The notes under the pieces are model-generated. The model saw nothing but the letters and a program-made list of their open reading frames with translations, was not told the DNA's origin and did no database searches. A program made the translations under genes and the position numbers. Of a stretch of DNA of 8,035 bases, positions 6,025-8,035 are shown one piece after another. The stretch's first letter is position 1. Each line of letters begins with the position of its first letter. The DNA is from an uncultured Eubacteriales bacterium (lineage in GTDB: Bacteria; Bacillota; Clostridia; Oscillospirales; Oscillospiraceae), in the NCBI GenBank assembly GCA_900551495.1, contig URWG01000081.1, positions 1 to 8,035 of the forward strand, given 5' to 3'.

Positions 6025-6504
6025 ATGGCAAAGGAATTCAAAATCACCCGCGAACGCTTGAAGGAACTGGAAGCTGAGCTGAACTACCTGAAAACCACCC
6101 GCGAAAAAGAAGTCGCCGAGCAAATCAAGGAGGCGCGCTCCTTCGGCGATCTTTCCGAGAACAGCGAATATGACGAGGCGAAGAACGAGCAGGCAAAGCT
6201 CTACGGCAGAATTGCCGAGGTCGAGAACATTCTGACCCATGCCGTCGTGTTTGACGAGACTTCCGACGCAGAGGATGCAGGCGTCGTCGGCTTGGGCTGC
6301 ACGATCAAGGTGCGTGACTTGGAATTTGACGAAACGTCGGTCTATACCATCGTCGGCTCGCAGGAGGCAAACCCCATGGAGGCAAGAATTTCCGATGATT
6401 CCCCGTTCGGCAGAGCGATGCTCGGCAAGCGCATCGGCGATACCGTCGAATTCGAGGCACCTGCCGGAACCGTAAAGTTTGAGATTCTCGCTGTCGAGCG
6501 ATAA
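6025..6504 (+). CDS. greA: Transcription elongation factor GreA
   Basis: GreA binds the RNA polymerase secondary channel and stimulates cleavage of backtracked transcripts, rescuing stalled complexes. The 159 residues have the normal family length. Residues ~1-75 form the antiparallel coiled coil, with the acidic tip GDLSEN (41-46) giving D42 and E45, which position the catalytic metal. Residues ~80-159 form the C-terminal domain, with the family motif SPFGRAMLGKRIGD (126-139). The start is ATG 6025 (MAKEFKITRE), with GGAGG at 6012-6016 eight bases upstream. A GTG at 6010 in the same frame overlaps that ribosome binding site and is rejected. Seven T residues lie between the ribosome binding site and the start. 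The gene is first in a two-gene unit with lysS, 18 bases apart. Confidence 0.97.
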   Translation: MAKEFKITRERLKELEAELNYLKTTREKEVAEQIKEARSFGDLSENSEYDEAKNEQAKLYGRIAEVENILTHAVVFDETSDAEDAGVVGLGCTIKVRDLEFDETSVYTIVGSQEANPMEARISDDSPFGRAMLGKRIGDTVEFEAPAGTVKFEILAVER

Positions 6505-6511
6505 GAGAAAT

Positions 6512-6525
6512 AGGAGGCTAATGTG
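6512..6525 (+). promoter_or_regulatory. lysS ribosome binding site and GTG start overlapping a decoy ATG
   Basis: AGGAGG (6512-6517) lies five bases before GTG 6523, the lysS start. The sequence ATGTGG puts an out-of-frame ATG at 6521, only three bases from the ribosome binding site. That ATG opens a 13-codon frame ending at TAG 6560-6562. The GTG frame alone encodes LysRS, so it decides the start. Confidence 0.7.
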
Positions 6526-8035
6526 GCAAAGTTTGTACCGCAGGAGGAGCTGTCTCTTGTAGATCAGGTCCGCATCCGCAGAGAGAAGCTGGCGCAGCTC
6601 AGAGAGGACGGCAACGACCCCTTCCGCCTGACGCGCTTTGATGTTGACACCGACAGCGAGGAGATCAAGACGCGTTTCGACGAGATGGAGGGCAAAGCCG
6701 TTGCCGTCGCCGGACGTCTGATGTCCAAGCGCGGCATGGGCAAGGTCATTTTCGCCGACCTTCAGGATAATGCCGGTCGGATTCAGCTCTATATCAAATT
6801 CGACGAAATGGACGGTGCGAACTTTGAGGCGTGCCGCAAGCTGGACATCGGTGACATTGTCGGCGTGAACGGCGATGTATTCCGTACTCAGCGCGGCGAA
6901 ATTTCCGTCCGTGCACACAGTGTGACGCTGCTTTCCAAGGCACTGCTGCCCCTGCCCGATAAATTTCACGGGCTGACCAATACGGAGACGCGCTACCGTC
7001 AGCGCTACGTTGACCTGATCGCTAATCCCGAGGTCAAGGATACGTTTGTCAAGCGCAGTATGATCCTCCGCGAGCTGCGCAGCTACCTTGACGGCAAGGG
7101 CTTCCTTGAGGTCGATACGCCCATTCTGACACCGTTTGAGATCGGCGCGTCCGCCCGTCCCTTCCTTACGCACCATAATACGCTGAATATGGATATGGTC
7201 CTGCGCATTGAGACGGAGCTGTACCTCAAGCGCCTTGTCGTCGGCGGCATGGACCGCGTATATGAGGTCGGCAGAATTTTCCGTAACGAGGGCATGGACC
7301 CGAAGCACAACCCCGAATTCACGACCATCGAGCTGTATCAGGCGTATACCGACTTCCACGGTATGATGGATTTGGTCGAGGATATGATGAAGACCGTCAC
7401 GCAGAAGGTCTGCGGCACGCTTCAGATCACCTATCAGGGTAAGGAGATCGACCTGAGCAAGTGGGAGCGCATGACCATGATCGAGGCGGTCAAGAAGTAT
7501 TCCGGCGTGGACTTTGCGCAGATCGGCTCCGATGAAGAGGCGATCGCCGCCGCGAAGGAACACCGTGTCGAGCTGCCCGAGATTCCCACCAAGGGCGCGA
7601 TCCTTGCGGAGTTCTTCGATGCCTTTGTCGAGGAAAAGCTGATCCAACCGACGTTTATTTACGACTATCCCGTCGAAAACAGTCCGCTTGCCAAGCGCAA
7701 GCCCGATGACCCTGCCTTCACCGAGCGCTTTGAATACTTCATCAATGCGACGGAGTTCGGCAACGCGTTCAGTGAGCTGAACGACCCGATTGACCAAAAG
7801 CAGCGCTTTGAGCGGCAGGTTGCCGAGCGGAAGAAGCTCGACCCGAATTGCAACGCACAGGTGGATTATGACTATGTGACCGCACTGGAATACGGTCTGC
7901 CCCCCACGGGCGGTCTCGGCTTCGGTGTCGATCGCCTTGTTATGCTTCTGACTGATTCCGCCTCCATCCGCGACGTCCTTCTGTTCCCGACAATGAAACC
8001 TTTGGACTCCGACAAGAAGGTTTCCAAGGAAGTTT
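6523..8035 (+). CDS. lysS: Lysyl-tRNA synthetase, class II (3'-truncated by the window end)
   Basis: LysRS charges tRNA-Lys with lysine using ATP. There are 504 codons in the window and no stop. Residues ~59-140 are the OB-fold anticodon-binding domain (AVAGRLMSKRGMGKVIFADLQD begins it). Residues ~155-493 are the class II catalytic core: motif 1 around RYRQRYVDLI and FLEVDTPIL, motif 2 with RIFRNEG (251-257) and HNPEFT (262-267), and motif 3 with GGLGFGVDRLVMLL (463-476). RDVLLFPTMKP (483-493) is where most bacterial LysRS proteins end. Here the frame continues with hydrophilic residues to the window edge, so a C-terminal extension is possible. The segment RIETELYLKRL (228-238) differs from the RIAPELYLKRL of E. 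coli. Translation starts at GTG 6523, five bases after AGGAGG; an ATG two bases earlier is out of frame. Cotranscribed with greA. Confidence 0.97.
   Translation, partial: MAKFVPQEELSLVDQVRIRREKLAQLREDGNDPFRLTRFDVDTDSEEIKTRFDEMEGKAVAVAGRLMSKRGMGKVIFADLQDNAGRIQLYIKFDEMDGANFEACRKLDIGDIVGVNGDVFRTQRGEISVRAHSVTLLSKALLPLPDKFHGLTNTETRYRQRYVDLIANPEVKDTFVKRSMILRELRSYLDGKGFLEVDTPILTPFEIGASARPFLTHHNTLNMDMVLRIETELYLKRLVVGGMDRVYEVGRIFRNEGMDPKHNPEFTTIELYQAYTDFHGMMDLVEDMMKTVTQKVCGTLQITYQGKEIDLSKWERMTMIEAVKKYSGVDFAQIGSDEEAIAAAKEHRVELPEIPTKGAILAEFFDAFVEEKLIQPTFIYDYPVENSPLAKRKPDDPAFTERFEYFINATEFGNAFSELNDPIDQKQRFERQVAERKKLDPNCNAQVDYDYVTALEYGLPPTGGLGFGVDRLVMLLTDSASIRDVLLFPTMKPLDSDKKVSKEV

Noticed and set aside
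5839..7797. Long antisense open frame (about 650 codons) opposite greA and lysS
   Set aside because: It overlaps two certain genes entirely, crosses the consensus greA promoter and has no recognisable domain. It is a shadow frame caused by codon bias in GC-rich sense genes.
1..8035. Mobile elements, CRISPR arrays, tRNA or rRNA genes
   Set aside because: No transposase, integrase, spaced direct repeats or structural RNA signatures were seen on either strand; the region looks like a stable chromosomal locus.

Overview
The window reads as chromosomal DNA from a Gram-positive, Clostridia-type bacterium (Bacillota). Ruminococcaceae/Oscillospiraceae-like gut organisms fit best, though this is an inference without a database search. 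Supporting signs are the GC-rich coding sequence with AT-rich promoters, strong GGAGG ribosome binding sites 5-8 bases before most starts, sigma-A type promoters, an ftsE-ftsX-M23-S41 gene order like that of Firmicutes, and a greA-lysS pair. All genes lie on the + strand. The window is almost fully coding, and the longest gene-free stretch is about 190 bases (515-706).

Layout. (1) 2-514: the C-terminal part of an RsuA/RluB-type rRNA pseudouridine synthase. Its first ~50-70 bases do not encode the expected synthase residues but a DEAD-box RNA helicase motif VI. (2) 515-706: an AT-rich intergenic region with a good sigma-A promoter (620-648) and a 6-3-6 inverted repeat just after the predicted transcription start. 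(3) 707-5948: a probable operon of five genes: a CdaR/PucR-type regulator with a diacid-sensor-like N-terminus, ftsE, ftsX, a secreted coiled-coil M23 peptidase of EnvC/CwlO-activator architecture, and a lipoprotein S41 (C-terminal processing) protease. ftsE and ftsX overlap. A strong hairpin sits between the M23 and S41 genes. (4) 5962-5990: a perfect consensus promoter (TTGACA-17-TATAAT) driving greA (6025-6504) and lysS (6523 to beyond the window end).

How the genes work together. FtsE (cytoplasmic ATPase) and FtsX (membrane protein with an extracellular loop) form a complex that in characterised bacteria gates a coiled-coil peptidoglycan hydrolase or its activator at the cell surface. The M23 protein encoded next has an N-terminal membrane anchor or signal, a long coiled coil and an M23 domain with all metal and catalytic residues, so it is the natural partner and probably an active hydrolase itself. 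The neighbouring surface protease could mature or degrade that hydrolase. The regulator at the head of the operon would tie the system to an unidentified small-molecule signal. GreA (transcript cleavage factor) and LysS (lysyl-tRNA synthetase) form a separate housekeeping unit.

No mobile element, CRISPR array, tRNA or rRNA was seen. The strongest points for follow-up are the helicase/pseudouridine-synthase junction at the left edge, the regulator-FtsEX-M23-S41 module, the intercistronic hairpin, and the lysS reading frame running past the usual LysRS C-terminus.
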